A stretch of 64,000 nt of DNA from positions 59,145 to 123,144 of the forward strand of contig JBBHKE010000182.1 of NCBI GenBank assembly GCA_037447655.1. The letters are read 5' to 3'. The notes beneath the pieces were generated by a model. It searched no databases. It had not been told where the DNA came from and saw nothing but the letters and a program-made list of their open reading frames with translations. The position numbers and the translations under genes were made by a program. This stretch comes from Zygnema cylindricum. Lineage: Eukaryota; Streptophyta; Zygnematophyceae; Zygnematales; Zygnemataceae. Positions 1-9,976 of the stretch are shown here, in pieces. Position 1 is the first letter of the stretch. Every line of letters starts with the position of its first letter.

Positions 1-1
1 C

Positions 2-997
2 TCGGAAGCGGATGAGCCGGAACGGGAACCGACACCCCCAGAGATAGAGGAGCGTGCTTTAGATCAGGAGGTGATGGGGGATCCTAATAGAGAGAGCACC
101 GCAAACGAGCAGTCCTCAAAGAGTTCAGAAAAGAGGGCTGAGGCAGAGTATTCCAGCGGGGATGACGTATTTGTACTACGACGGGAAGGAAAGGAGACAG
201 ACGAGGAAAGTGAAAAAAGGGAAGAAATTCCCGACTACCTCTTCCCACTGCCTATCGACCCCCAACATCCAGCCCTCGCCTTTAGTTTTGCCAAATACTT
301 CTATTGGGATCCTTCGGATTGGCGAGCAGCGTGGCGCACAGGAAAACCTGGGGATCTTATTAATATCCGTGCCAGCGTGCCGTCCCACCCGGCCTGGAAT
401 TTCATGAGGACAAAGGACTTAGGGAATAACCCTAAGGGTTATGTGCAATTAAACCCTCATGCCCTATCATTTGTGGAAGTGGTAGAGGACCATTATCGAT
501 ACCGGGTGGATGTTCCGGGACTACTTCGCGAATATCACCCATGGGATGTCCGTCTTCACGACATCATTTCTCGGGCGGAGGTCACACCCGAAGTACGGGC
601 ACTCAAGCTAGCACATGAGAACGCTCTACAGCCGGCCCGAGCTGTCTCGAAACATCTATCCTTCAAACTAAGGAAGGCACCTTGGTGGGAACAGGCCGAC
701 GAGGAGGCGGAAGGAGCACAACGGATTGAAGAACCTAGAACTCCCCAAGCCCCGATAACTGAGGAACCTGCACCGGCGGCTGTTCCGCTACCCCCCGCAG
801 CAGCAGCACCGGAGGAAGGGGAGGACCGAGTTCAGGAGCGAATCACTCAGAGACAATTGGCGGCGACAGATCATGATATCGCGCTGTTGGAGACTCATTG
901 TGAGCATCTCCAAAATCAACTTGACTTTCTACGACAGGAATTCGAGGAGTACCGTGAGGAGACATACGACATACTTCGTCAACTTCAATTTCCCTGA
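2..997 (+). CDS. Acidic coiled-coil protein of element F, 5'-partial
   Basis: The frame is open from the left edge of the window to a TGA at 995-997, about 331 residues, so the protein starts upstream; the GTG at 71 and ATG at 74 are only internal candidates. The first 80 or so residues are rich in Glu, Asp, Ser and Pro. A central globular part has many aromatic residues (YFYWDP, WRAAW, HPAWNF). A Pro/Ala/Glu linker follows, and the last 50 residues alternate Leu, Gln and Glu in a probable coiled coil (LLETHCEHLQNQLDFLRQEF). I see no zinc knuckle, protease, reverse transcriptase or integrase motif. The position just before the purine tract and LTR fits a late ORF of a retroelement, such as a gag-like or accessory protein. 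I do not recognise the family, and a host gene is not excluded. Confidence 0.5.
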   Translation, partial: SEADEPEREPTPPEIEERALDQEVMGDPNRESTANEQSSKSSEKRAEAEYSSGDDVFVLRREGKETDEESEKREEIPDYLFPLPIDPQHPALAFSFAKYFYWDPSDWRAAWRTGKPGDLINIRASVPSHPAWNFMRTKDLGNNPKGYVQLNPHALSFVEVVEDHYRYRVDVPGLLREYHPWDVRLHDIISRAEVTPEVRALKLAHENALQPARAVSKHLSFKLRKAPWWEQADEEAEGAQRIEEPRTPQAPITEEPAPAAVPLPPAAAAPEEGEDRVQERITQRQLAATDHDIALLETHCEHLQNQLDFLRQEFEEYREETYDILRQLQFP

Positions 998-1041
998 GTG
1001 AGTTAAGTTCAGCGGGACGCTGAATCATTAGTGGGAGGCAC

Positions 1042-1537
1042 TGTAATAAGGTTACAGAGTTGGGTACTTAAGGGCTAGAGACCAAACTTCTATAGTTGCG
1101 GTTGCAGAGCAGCGTAGCTAAGATTCCAGACCAGCGCAACATAGTAGCAAAGCAACTTAGTAGAATAGCGTAGCGCAGCATAGCACCGCAGCGTGGCACT
1201 ATAACAACGCCACAGAACGTAGATTTAACTGTATAGTCCTAGAAAGATATTTTGGAAAGATCTCGGTTGACTGTGAAGGTCCACGTGTACACTTGTACAG
1301 TATTAGGTTGACTGGCAGCTAGTTAGTTTAAATAGTGGAGCCGACGTAGTAAAAATATAGACTCTTTGAGTAGACCTTTGCAGTGAGTTATCAACTTGTA
1401 ATCTTCCTCCCGATTAATAAAGCTTGACCTTTATCTGTGAGTGTTATGTGCTCTTGCTGTTGCTACGGGGAGATCCTTCGGGTCTTTCCGCTGTATATTA
1501 TAGTGTGTTGTTGGTTACTATTTTGCCCTTTTACACA
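1042..1537 (+). repeat. Probable LTR of element F (3' copy)
   Basis: The block starts tgtaataagg and ends ttacaca, the TG...CA form of an LTR. It holds a TATA-like TTTAAATA (1327-1334) and a polyadenylation signal AATAAA (1416-1421) in plausible order. The stretch 1105-1200 repeats short agcgtagc-like words. The right border is supported because O coding sequence resumes there. The left copy is outside the window, so LTR identity is inferred. Confidence 0.5.
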
Positions 1538-2840
1538 AAGTCTCATCAAAATCAATTCTATTTTTCTTATAATAACCCTTTGCCAAAAGTCTAGCCTTAT
1601 ACCTTTCTATTGTGCCATCCGGGTTTAAATTTACCTTGAACACCTACTTACTCCCGAGTCTTTTTGGTTCGGAGGGAGCTCCACCAACTCCCACGTTTAA
1701 GTTTTCATAATGGATTTCATCTCGACATTATCGGCCTTCATCCAGTAAGTTTTTTCCGGTGATGAGAAGGCCACTTGAATGGCCAGAGATTCCTCCGAGG
1801 CGGTAGAGAATGCAAAGTGCGATGGAGATTGTAGACGGTTGCTAGATCTCCTTCCCCCTGGAAATTCTGAGGCTGAGATCAATGGATGCCTTGCGTTCTG
1901 TGTCTGTCGTGGAGCGGGATGTGTGTCCTCCAAGAGTGGTGCAGTTGGCTCTGAGGGAGGCGTAAGAGGGACTTGAGGGTCCGTGGACACAGTCTCTATA
2001 GGTTGTTGCTGAAGAACCTGAAAGTAAATAGTCTTCTTTGTGTCAAAGATGACATAATCCTGCAATTTTTTTTCCGCCGGTTTATCTGTCATAGTGAAAA
2101 AATCAGCCGATTCTCCTTCATTTTTTATAATGATATTCCTTGACACAACTACTTTTTTTTAATCAAATACATACACCTTATACCCTTTAGAGTTATCATC
2201 ATATCCCATTAGAATACCTGGTAAGCCTTTCAGTTCCATTTTCGAAGTGTTTTGTGATGTGTTATGAAGCACCTACTGCCAAAAACTTTAAAATGACTGA
2301 CCTGAGGTTTCCTACCTTTCTATAGCTCAAATGGTGTATTGCTTACTGATCTTGATGCAATCCTATTCTTTATATAAACTCTGCCCAGAATTTCAAATCT
2401 ACATTTTTGTTTGCAAGCGTGGATCTAGCACTATCTGTAACTGTTCTATTTAACCTTTATGAAACACCATTCTGTTGAGGCATATATGGAACCACCTATC
2501 TGAAACACCATTCTGTTGAGGCGTATATGGAACCGTCAGCTGCCGATCAATACCTTTATCTAAAAGAAACTTTTTAAATTCATTGAATATATACTCCCCT
2601 CCGTTGTCCAATCTCAATTCCAGAATCGGAACTCCATGGAATTTCTCCGCCCAAGATTTAGAGTGATTGAAGTGTTCGAACACTTCACTCTTCTCCTTCA
2701 TAAAATAAAATTTTGTAAATTCGGAAAAATCGTCAGTAAAAATGTGACCATGAAGCGAACTCCCGCTACAGAAGGCACCTGAGCCGGGCCTAAAACATCA
2801 AAATGTGTGAGCATGAATACTTTTTCCGAACGATGTCCTG
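1538..2840 (-). pseudogene. O integrase C-terminal part and reverse transcriptase start, decayed
   Basis: The minus strand at 2701-2450 encodes the integrase stretch with LDNGGEY and TPQQNGVSDRW, carrying the second Asp and the region of the catalytic Glu (the usual VAERLN is altered). The piece at 2146-1697 has the ASEFPGGRRSSNRLQ linker that precedes copia reverse transcriptase, then MKSIMKT. Beyond a stop the similarity continues in broken frames to 1538 (ERYKARLLAKGY-like residues), where element F begins. A short direct duplication near 2460-2525 repeats an aacaccattctgttgaggc motif. No intact enzyme is possible. Confidence 0.75.
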
Positions 2841-2856
2841 ATTCCCGAGGAAACGG

Positions 2857-3513
2857 TTACGTATGAATTTTACCTAATGAGCATCCATCACAAGTCTTAA
2901 ATGGCAGATCTGTAAGAGAAACACCTTTTACTTTGCCAGTATTTACAATTTTCCTTAAACTATCATAGTTAAGATGTCCTAGTCTTTTATGCCATAACTC
3001 ATTTTTAGACAAAACATTGGAATAAAGAACATCATTTTCAATAGTGTTAGACTTATCCATGCAGTACATTTTGCTTTTATCTCTAGTTTTTGTGACCGCT
3101 ACCTTTTTTAGTTTGCTAACAACTTGTCTACCACGTTTAAGGGTGACCTCAAATCCTTTGCTTTCAATAAGTGATGTAGAAAAAAGGTTCTTTTTGAAGT
3201 CAGAGACATACAAAACATTGTAAAGTGTTCTTTCAACTATCTTCCCTCTTACATCAACCAGTAGAGAGACATCACCCTGAGCATTAGTTTGAACACTCAT
3301 GCCACATGCATAGTAAATATTCTTTGCAGGTGTAGCCTTGAGATTAGTGAAGATCGACTTGTTCCAGCACATGTGGGTCAATGCTCCCGTGTCCATGATC
3401 CATCCGGCGTCCTTTGAGCCCTCCATTGCTGCAGCCATTGAAAATAGTTCCGATTCATGCTGTTTGTTGAAGCTCAACGAGTGATCCTCCTCAGTAGCAG
3501 ATGAAGAAAACAT
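2857..3513 (-). pseudogene. O protease and GAG-pre-integrase domain
   Basis: The 218-residue minus-strand frame contains WIMDTGALTHMC, the aspartic protease active-site region with DTGA in place of the commoner DSGA. It then has LWHKRLGHLNYDSLRKI and CDGCSLGKIHT, the His and Cys residues of the zinc-binding N-terminal integrase domain. This stretch has stayed open although both neighbours are broken. It is the central part of the O polyprotein. Confidence 0.8.
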
Positions 3514-3539
3514 AGAATTGGTTTGAACTTACTTTTCAG

Positions 3540-4055
3540 AGAAGCCTTGATTAAATGGACTTTGCTGCCAACCTGACCTATATAGACCTGTTTCATTTGC
3601 CTTTTTTCAGTTTAGGACAATATCTATAGCCATGACCACGTTCCGAACAATTAAAACAAGCCGTCAAAGACTGTATATTTTGTCCTTGATTAAACTATTT
3701 AAACTGACCCTGATTCTAGTTAAGATGATTCCATGGTTGATTAAACTGATTTTTTGACTGGTTAAACTGACCTTTCCTCTCAAAAACTGTGTTAAAAGCC
3801 TCGACTTGCTTTTCTCCATTAAGAACCTTTGACGTAGGCTCTTCTTCAAAAATAATATTGATAGCTAACTGAAGTGTCCAGCTAGCTTTATCATGCTTTT
3901 TAAGTGCAACAGATGCATCTTTCATACTACTAAGAAGACCTCTAATGACCAAAGCAGCTTGCTGAAATTCAGGAAAGGTACCACCAACAGAAGCATGAAC
4001 ATCAATAAGAGCTCGAAAGTTATTGGTATACTCGGCTATCGTTCCCCCCGAGTAT
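3540..4055 (-). pseudogene. O gag C-terminal part with zinc knuckle
   Basis: Minus-strand frames between 4055 and 3716 encode the gag core (LVIRGLLSSMKD, LAINIIFEEEP), followed by an Asn/Gln-rich linker. At about 3662-3618 a zinc knuckle CFNCSERGHGYRYC fits CX2CX4HX4C. Frames shift at least once. The coding sequence is interrupted at 4055 by element A and continues at 10205. Confidence 0.75.
4051..4055. repeat. Target site duplication agtat (left copy) of the A/TRIM unit
   Basis: agtat precedes the TG of the 5' LTR of A. An identical agtat at 10205-10209 follows the CA that ends the TRIM. Confidence 0.9.
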
Positions 4056-5095
4056 TGTAGAAATTAATGGTTTTAAGTATTTTCTAGGTCTGAATAGAAA
4101 GAAAGAAGCCGAGGCAGTCTTCCTCTAACTTCTCTCTCCAACTCTCAAACTTGTCGCAGTCACTAAGAAATTGGAGAGGAAGCTAGAGCCATGGCTACCT
4201 AGGCTATTCTGAGGTTTACGGGAAATTTATATTAGTTCGGGTTTAAAAGGTATGTGCCGGCGGCAGGAATTGATCGTTGGACCTACCGGCCGGCAGACAG
4301 GAAATAGTCGGTAGCCTTAGCCGTTAAGTCTAGGAGTCATGATACGTAGTATATAGTTTGATAGTTATTTAAATATGTATATGTACGATTATTCATTTAA
4401 CTATAATAGATTACGCAATATATAGATCCGGTAATATATAAAGTACGGATGACGGTACGGACTATAAATCAATACCGCGCATTTGTTTCGTAAATGAAAC
4501 AAATACCGCACATGTATTTATTATGGCTACGATTAAATTAGATTCTAATCGGACAGCCGCAATTAGCGCCGAGATCGCGGAGGAAGTTTTCGGCGGTTTG
4601 TGGCCATCGCCACATCGGATGACGCGTGGCGAAATTTCGTTGGATCGTGGAATCCCCGGAGATTATGGCATCGAATCCGGATATGACATGTGTCGACATT
4701 TAGGCCTTGTCGTACAATGTCCGTACCTAAAGTACACCGGCAGTTGTACTTTTGCGTACGGAACTCAATTCTGATTGGTTCCGTACATCAGTAGATAGAG
4801 TCTGTGAGAGAGATAGGACTTCGAAAAATTAGGAGATAAGACCCTCTCTCCCAGTGAGCTTCTATACAAAAGGTCAACTTTGACCCTCCATAACTTACTG
4901 CTCAGGAGAGCAAATTCAGAGATTCTTTTTGCTATCGACTCAGGGGAGTCTTGTCTTCACAAGGGTGAAGTTGGTCAGAGTTTTTGTCTGTCAGGGTGGC
5001 AGTTATTTTTGCCGAAACACAAAGGGGTCAGGGTTATCTTAGAGGCTTCTTGGAAGCTGTCCACTCTGAGGACTTATGGAGGTCTCAGAGTTTCA
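4056..5095 (+). repeat. 5' LTR of element A
   Basis: This 1040-bp LTR starts tgtagaaatt and ends gagtttca. Its right end is fixed by comparison with the 3' LTR of D, which ends at the same bases directly before its target repeat. The gag ATG (5076-5078) lies inside. The segment 4257-4345 is tRNA-like on the minus strand. Confidence 0.9.
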
Positions 5096-7058
5096 GGTTA
5101 TGGGCCCACCCTCTAGGGTGCCAATCTTTAATGGAACTGGCTTCATATACTGGGAAAGTATGTTGATAGGAGCTCTATGCGAAAAAAGGTTTTGGGGGAT
5201 AGTGAGTGGACGATTGGGGCGTCCATCAAGTCTTAGAATTCCTCCAGGGTTTAAAGGAAGCAGATTCACCAAGAAAGAGGATTCACCTTCAACAGAGGAA
5301 ACAAAGGAAGGAGAGGTGATGGACAAAGGAAAGTAGAAAGAGGCGACCACACCAATACCAACTGGTTTAGCATTCATGTCACCTATTCCGAGGAACGAGG
5401 AGAATGATACTAAAACCTGGGACTTCAAAAATATGGCGGCAAAGCACTTCATCCTACGCCATCTCACTAAAGGACTTGCATGTCCTCATTTGCAGGTAGA
5501 GAGGGCATCCGATCTTTGGATGGCTCTCATAGAGATGTACCGAAGTGGTACGATTCAACAACAACAGTTGGCTGATCAGAAAGTTAAGGAGTATGTATAC
5601 AAAGGGGGAAATATGTTGGATTTTTGCAATGAGCTTGCTACACTCTTCATGGAGCTAGAGAGTGCGGGAAAAGTTTTTAGTGAAAAAGAAAAGGTTAACT
5701 GTTTACTAATGAAGTTACCTGATGAGTTTGAGAATATAGTCAACCGTGTGCAGGACTTGACGGACTCAAGGTGGATATGGAACTCAGTGGTAGGGATGAT
5801 TCTCGTTCGAGAGAATACGATTGAGATCCGAAGGGGAGGAAAGAGTGGCCAAGCCTTGGCAACAGCGAGCGATTGGAGGAACAAGGATTCCCGGAAACCA
5901 GTCGGAAACTATGGGGGCAGGGAGCAGAAAAAACAAGTTGACGAGTTCGAACCAAGGGCTCCCAAAGGTTTATGTCATTTTTGTAAGAAACCGGGGCACT
6001 ATATGGCAGAGTGCACTAAGCTAACCGAGCTTCGGTTAAAGGAGGGGCAGACTGGTGGTACCCCGAGAGGAAAGAAAAAGGCCCTTGTCACACAGGTACT
6101 TGAGGCGGAATCCGAGGACGAGGACGATGAGCTCCTTTTGGATGAGGAGTTGGAGGCGAAAACTGAGGTTGAAATTCCACGAAAGCAGAAATGTGCTTAC
6201 GGTGGATTGAAAGGTGAAGCACGCTGGATTATAGATTCAGGTGCCTCAATGCACATGTGTAAGGATAGGCACTTGTTCACTAAGATAAGAAAGATTCCCA
6301 CCGTAGAGATAGAGTACGGGGATGGGAGGATAGTCACCACTACTCTTGTAGGATCGGTAGATCTGAAAGTGTTAGTAGAAGGAAAAACATCCATATTAAC
6401 ATTCTCCGATGTATTGTTTATCCCGGAACTGAACAAAAACCTTATCTCTACATCTGTATTAGATGATAAGGGTTTTTTTACTAGCACTAGGGAAGGAGTC
6501 TTTACTGCTAGTTTTGAGGAGGATGTCTATTTCATTGCTGAGAAAGGTAGCCATGGGATGTTTAGGCTGATCTTAAGTAATGAAACGAAGAAACTTTATT
6601 ATGCTGGTGTTCATGATATTATGATGTGGCATAAGAGGCTTGGGCATGTGAATCTAGATAAGTTAAGAGAGATGAAAAAGATGGGAGTGGTGGAAGGGAT
6701 TCAGTTCAGTGAGAGTGATGATATAAGTGATTGTAGTGGGTGTGCTCAAGGTAAAGCACACAGATTACCCTTTCCTAAAACAGCCACCTACAAGGGAGAA
6801 AAATTTCTAGATCTAGTACACACAGATATTTGGGGACCGGCTAGAGTGCCCTCACCGGGGGGGAAGAGATTTATGATGACTATAACTGATGATTGGTCGC
6901 GGTATTCCCGGGTGTATTTTTTGAAAAACAAGTCAGAAGCTGAGGACTATTTTAGACAATATAACGCATGGAGCGAAAAACTCCATGAAACTCCAATCAA
7001 GAGAGTAAGGAGTGACAATGGTGGAGAGTATACTTCTAACCAGTTTGAGGATTTTTGA
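5076..7058 (+). pseudogene. Element A gag, protease and integrase N-terminal part
   Basis: The frame starts at ATG 5076 inside the LTR. A TAG near 5334 (GAG in D) stops it after 86 residues, and the same frame runs on from 5376 to a TGA at 7058. In order it encodes the gag capsid region (NMAAKHFILRHLT, YVYKGGNMLDFCNEL), the zinc knuckle CHFCKKPGHYMAEC, the protease site WIIDSGASMHMC, the GAG-pre-integrase residues WHKRLGHVNLDKL and CSGCAQGKAHRLP, and the integrase core with HTDIWGP and SDNGGEY, which carry the first two catalytic Asp residues. One base is missing at about 7056 compared with D, so the frame is lost before the integrase Glu. With one nonsense codon and one frameshift it cannot make the full polyprotein, though the copy is otherwise little decayed. 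Confidence 0.9.
5096..5109 (+). promoter_or_regulatory. Primer-binding site of element A (initiator tRNA-Met anticodon arm)
   Basis: ggttatgggcccac directly follows the LTR. It is the complement of GUGGGCCCAUAACC, which from memory is the anticodon stem-loop of eukaryotic initiator tRNA-Met. Priming would then use a cleaved 5' tRNA half, as described for Drosophila copia. The site is also coding (Gln-Val-Met-Gly-Pro-Pro of gag). Confidence 0.75.
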
Positions 7059-9433
7059 GGGAAGATGGGGTTCAACACCAAAAGACAGTTCCAGAAAATC
7101 CGGAACAGAATGGGGTAGCTGAAAGGTTAAATAGAACACTAAGTGATAGTGCTAGAAGTATGTTGTCGGATAAGAAGATAGGAAAAAGGTTTTGGGCAGA
7201 AGCAATGAACTGTGCTAATTACCTCAAAAATAGAGTTCTTACTTCAGCTATAAAAGATCAAACACCTTATGAGAGATGGACAGGCCGGAAACCAGAATTA
7301 TCTCATTTAAAGGTTTTCGGCAGTCAAGTGTTCAGTCTAGATACTGATCGGTCCAATTGGAAACTAGATCCTAAAGGAAAACCGAGATACTTATTAGGAT
7401 ATGATGAAGATGTTAAAGGATATAGAGTTTATGATCTAAAAAGGGAAGATATAATCTTAGTAAAGCATCTAGTAGTTATGGATGAAGGAAAGTCTGTGGA
7501 TCCCTTCAAATATACGAAGTCAGTAAAAATCAGATTTGAGTCAGAAAATTCGGATGACTTTGAGCTTTCTAACTATCCAGGTTTTAGAGAAGATGACACT
7601 CTTGCAGGAACAAATCAGACCGAAAAGGACTCGGCTGTGGAAACTCCAGTGACAACTCTACCCGAAGCGGAAGACGTGGTGGAAATTGATTCGGAATCAA
7701 GGGATAGGGGAGAAACCGAGTTTGTTCGAAAGAATCCACGAGAACCATCTATTCCGGCCTCAGATTTTGAAGGGGGAAGGAGAAGTAGTAAAAGACTGCA
7801 AGAAAAACAGGTTAATAACAAGGTAACAAAACTATCTCATCAAGATGAACCTCAAACTTATGGAGAGGCAATGACTTGTCCAGAAAGAAATCGGTGGAAG
7901 TCAGCCATCAATGAAGAGATGGCCTCAATTATGGCAGCCGATACTTGGGAGCTGGTGGATTGTCCACCTAACCGAAAAACAATCGGTTGTAAGTGGGTTT
8001 TCAAATTAAAACTGAACCAAGATAACACAATCGAGCGCTACAAGGCCCGAATAGTGGCAAAGGGATTTACACAAAAGAAGGGAATTGACTACGAGGAAAC
8101 CTTTGCCCCGGTGGTCAGATTTCCCTCCGTCCGCATACTTCTCAGCCTGGCAGCAGCGGAAGACATGGAAGTGCACCAGATGGACATCAAAACAACCTTT
8201 TTGCATGGAGAATTGGAAGAGGAAATCTTCATGCGACAACCCGAAGGGTTTGTGGAAGAAAGAGAGGAGAGTAAGGTATGCCGGCTGATTAAATCTCTTT
8301 ATGGTTTGAAACAGGCGCCTCGACAGTGGAATAAGAAGCTTGATGAGTTTCTTACCGGTCTAGGATATATTCGGATCAGCTCAGATCACTCAATCTATGT
8401 TTTCGAAGATGATGAAGGTTTTATATTTATTGCAATTTATGTTGATGATTTGCTTGTTTTAAGTAAATCGATGGAAAAAATTAATAAACTGAAAACCGAT
8501 CTTAAGGGGAGATTTGAAATAAAGGATATGGGGGAAGAAAAATATATTTTGGGAATTCAAGTAGAGAGAGACCGAAAAAGAAAAATTATAAGATTGACTC
8601 AAAAGGAAGCAATAGGGAACATGCTTGAAAAATTTCAAATGGATAAAGCTAATAGTTGTACAACTCCAATGGAGTTGAAGAAGGGAAGTGAGGGGAGTGA
8701 GGGAGGAGGAGTCATAGTCTTAGACGAGGAATTATCTCCTGAAGAACAGAAGTTCATGCAGACTATTCCTTACAGGCAAGTAGTGAGAAGTCTAATCTAT
8801 TTTATGAATTGTACCCGGCCGGATTTAGCTGCAGCTGTAGGAGTGCTGAGTAGAAGTCTAAATGCTCCCACTAAGAAGGATTGGGAGGCAGCTAAGAGAG
8901 TTCTTAGATACTTGATAGGAACTAATGATCTATGGTTGCATTTGGGTGGGGAGAATACTGACATCACTACTTGGAGTGATGCTAGTTATGATGATGCTCC
9001 GATGAGGAGATGCACTTCTCGATATGTATTATATGTGGGTGATGGGGCTTGCTGTTGGAGTAGCAAACAGCAAAAGGTCATTGCTCAGTCCACCATGGAT
9101 GTTGAGTATATGGCCTCTTGCTCTGTTGTAAAAGAATTGATGTGGGTCAAGTCTTTACTTGGTGAACTTGGTCATCTTAAGAGTGGTGTGCATAAAATAT
9201 TTTGTGATAATCAAGCAGCAATCGCTATTTCTGCCAATCCTAAACATCATTTCAAAGCTAAACGCATGGACATTAGACTCAGCTTTGTTAGAGAGAAAGT
9301 AGAAAATAAAATAATCAGTTTAGAGTACCGACCAGATAGTGAGATGGTAGCAGATATGATGACCAAACCTGTGCCTTCCCCTAAGCTAATTTTCTGCAGG
9401 GAGAAGTGTGGTCTGAAATTAAAGATTGACTAG
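7055..9433 (+). pseudogene. Element A integrase C-terminal part, reverse transcriptase and RNase H
   Basis: This 792-codon frame continues the polyprotein after the frameshift. It begins near the integrase Glu (PEQNGVAERLNRT) and passes through the linker with [12 protein letters not shown]. The reverse transcriptase has [20 protein letters not shown], the first catalytic Asp in MDIKTTFLHGELEEE, and IYVDDLLVLS. The RNase H part has TWSDASYDDAP, a CCWSSKQQKVIAQST stretch and IFCDNQAAIAIS. It ends with TAG just before the purine tract. Compared with D and E, several RNase H residues differ (SRYVLYVG for SGYVLYVG, MDVEYMA for MEAEYMA), so activity may be lost. The frame itself is intact. Confidence 0.9.
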
Positions 9434-9446
9434 AAAATAAGGGGAG
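9434..9446 (+). promoter_or_regulatory. Polypurine tract of element A
   Basis: aaaataaggggag lies between the pol stop and the TG of the 3' LTR. The same tract precedes the 3' LTRs of B, C and E, and with one change that of D. Confidence 0.8.
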
Positions 9447-9662
9447 TGTAGAAATTAATGGTTTTAAGTATTTTCTAGGTCTGAATAGAAAGAAAGAAGC
9501 CGAGGCAGTCTACCTCTAACTTCTCTCTCCAACTCTCAAACTTGTCGTAGTCACTGAGAAATTGGAGAGGAAGCTAGAGCCATGGCTACCTAGGCTATTC
9601 TGAGGTTTACGGGAAATTTATATTAGTTCGGGTTTAAAAGGTATGTGCCGGCGGCAGGAATT
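9447..9662 (+). repeat. Truncated 3' LTR of element A
   Basis: The sequence matches the 5' LTR of A from tgtagaaatt to gcaggaattg with only a few differences, then diverges at about 9662. The remaining ~825 bp of LTR is absent. A 28-bp stretch (about 9663-9691) of unknown origin joins it to the TRIM. Confidence 0.85.
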
Positions 9663-9691
9663 GTTCTGGGGGCCGTTCCGAGAACCTCCAG

Positions 9692-9919
9692 TGTTGGATT
9701 GGCACGTGAAGCCAGTCCAATACGGGGTAGAATATGGAATATCCATACTCGAGCCGCCCGTAAGAAAATGGTACGGACCCGCCAGTCTCTACATCGAGCT
9801 GGTGGCACAGTGGTAGTGCATTCACAGCTGAAGTGAAAGGTCCCAGGTTCGAACCCTGGCCGGCTCAATTTTCCCAAGTGTGGGACATGCCGAATCCCGG
9901 ATTTCTAGGAAATCTAACA
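9692..9919 (+). repeat. TRIM 5' LTR
   Basis: 228 bp, TG...CA. It includes the tRNA-like segment at 9796-9866, with about 53 bp between that segment and the LTR end. Confidence 0.9.
9796..9866 (+). ncRNA. tRNA-like cloverleaf in TRIM 5' LTR
   Basis: The 71 nt fold by hand into a full cloverleaf. The acceptor stem is GAGCTGG with CCGGCTC, with one G-T pair. The D stem is GCAC with GTGC around AGTGGTA. The anticodon stem is TTCAC with GTGAA around AGCTGAA. The T stem is CCAGG with CCTGG around TTCGAAC. The A box (TGGCACAGTGG) and B box (GGTTCGAACCC) are close to the Pol III consensus. Position 33 is G instead of U and no CCA is encoded, so it is probably not a working tRNA. The D and T arms resemble initiator tRNA-Met. 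Confidence 0.75.
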
Positions 9920-9932
9920 TGGTATCGGAGCC
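9920..9932 (+). promoter_or_regulatory. TRIM primer-binding site
   Basis: tggtatcggagcc directly follows the TRIM 5' LTR. It differs by one base from TGGTATCAGAGCC, the common plant site complementary to the 3' end of initiator tRNA-Met. Confidence 0.85.
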
Positions 9933-9976
9933 AACGGGATTGCGGATGGTTTGACCGGCTTTCCCGTGAGGGGGGG

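Larger units (their letters stand above)
1..1537 (+). mobile_element. Element F: 3' portion of an LTR retrotransposon
   Basis: The segment holds the end of an open reading frame, a purine-rich stretch (gtgggaggca, 1031-1040) where a polypurine tract would be, and then an LTR-like block of about 496 bp that starts TG and ends CA. At 1538 the sequence changes abruptly into minus-strand copia reverse transcriptase of relic O, so F appears inserted in O. The 5' half of F and its left target repeat lie outside the window, so the superfamily cannot be fixed; gypsy-type is possible but not shown. The right boundary could also be at 1535. Confidence 0.6.

Noticed and set aside
9796-9866. Functional tRNA gene
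   Set aside because: G at position 33, no clear identity and location inside both LTRs of a transposon argue against a working tRNA, so it is listed as tRNA-like.
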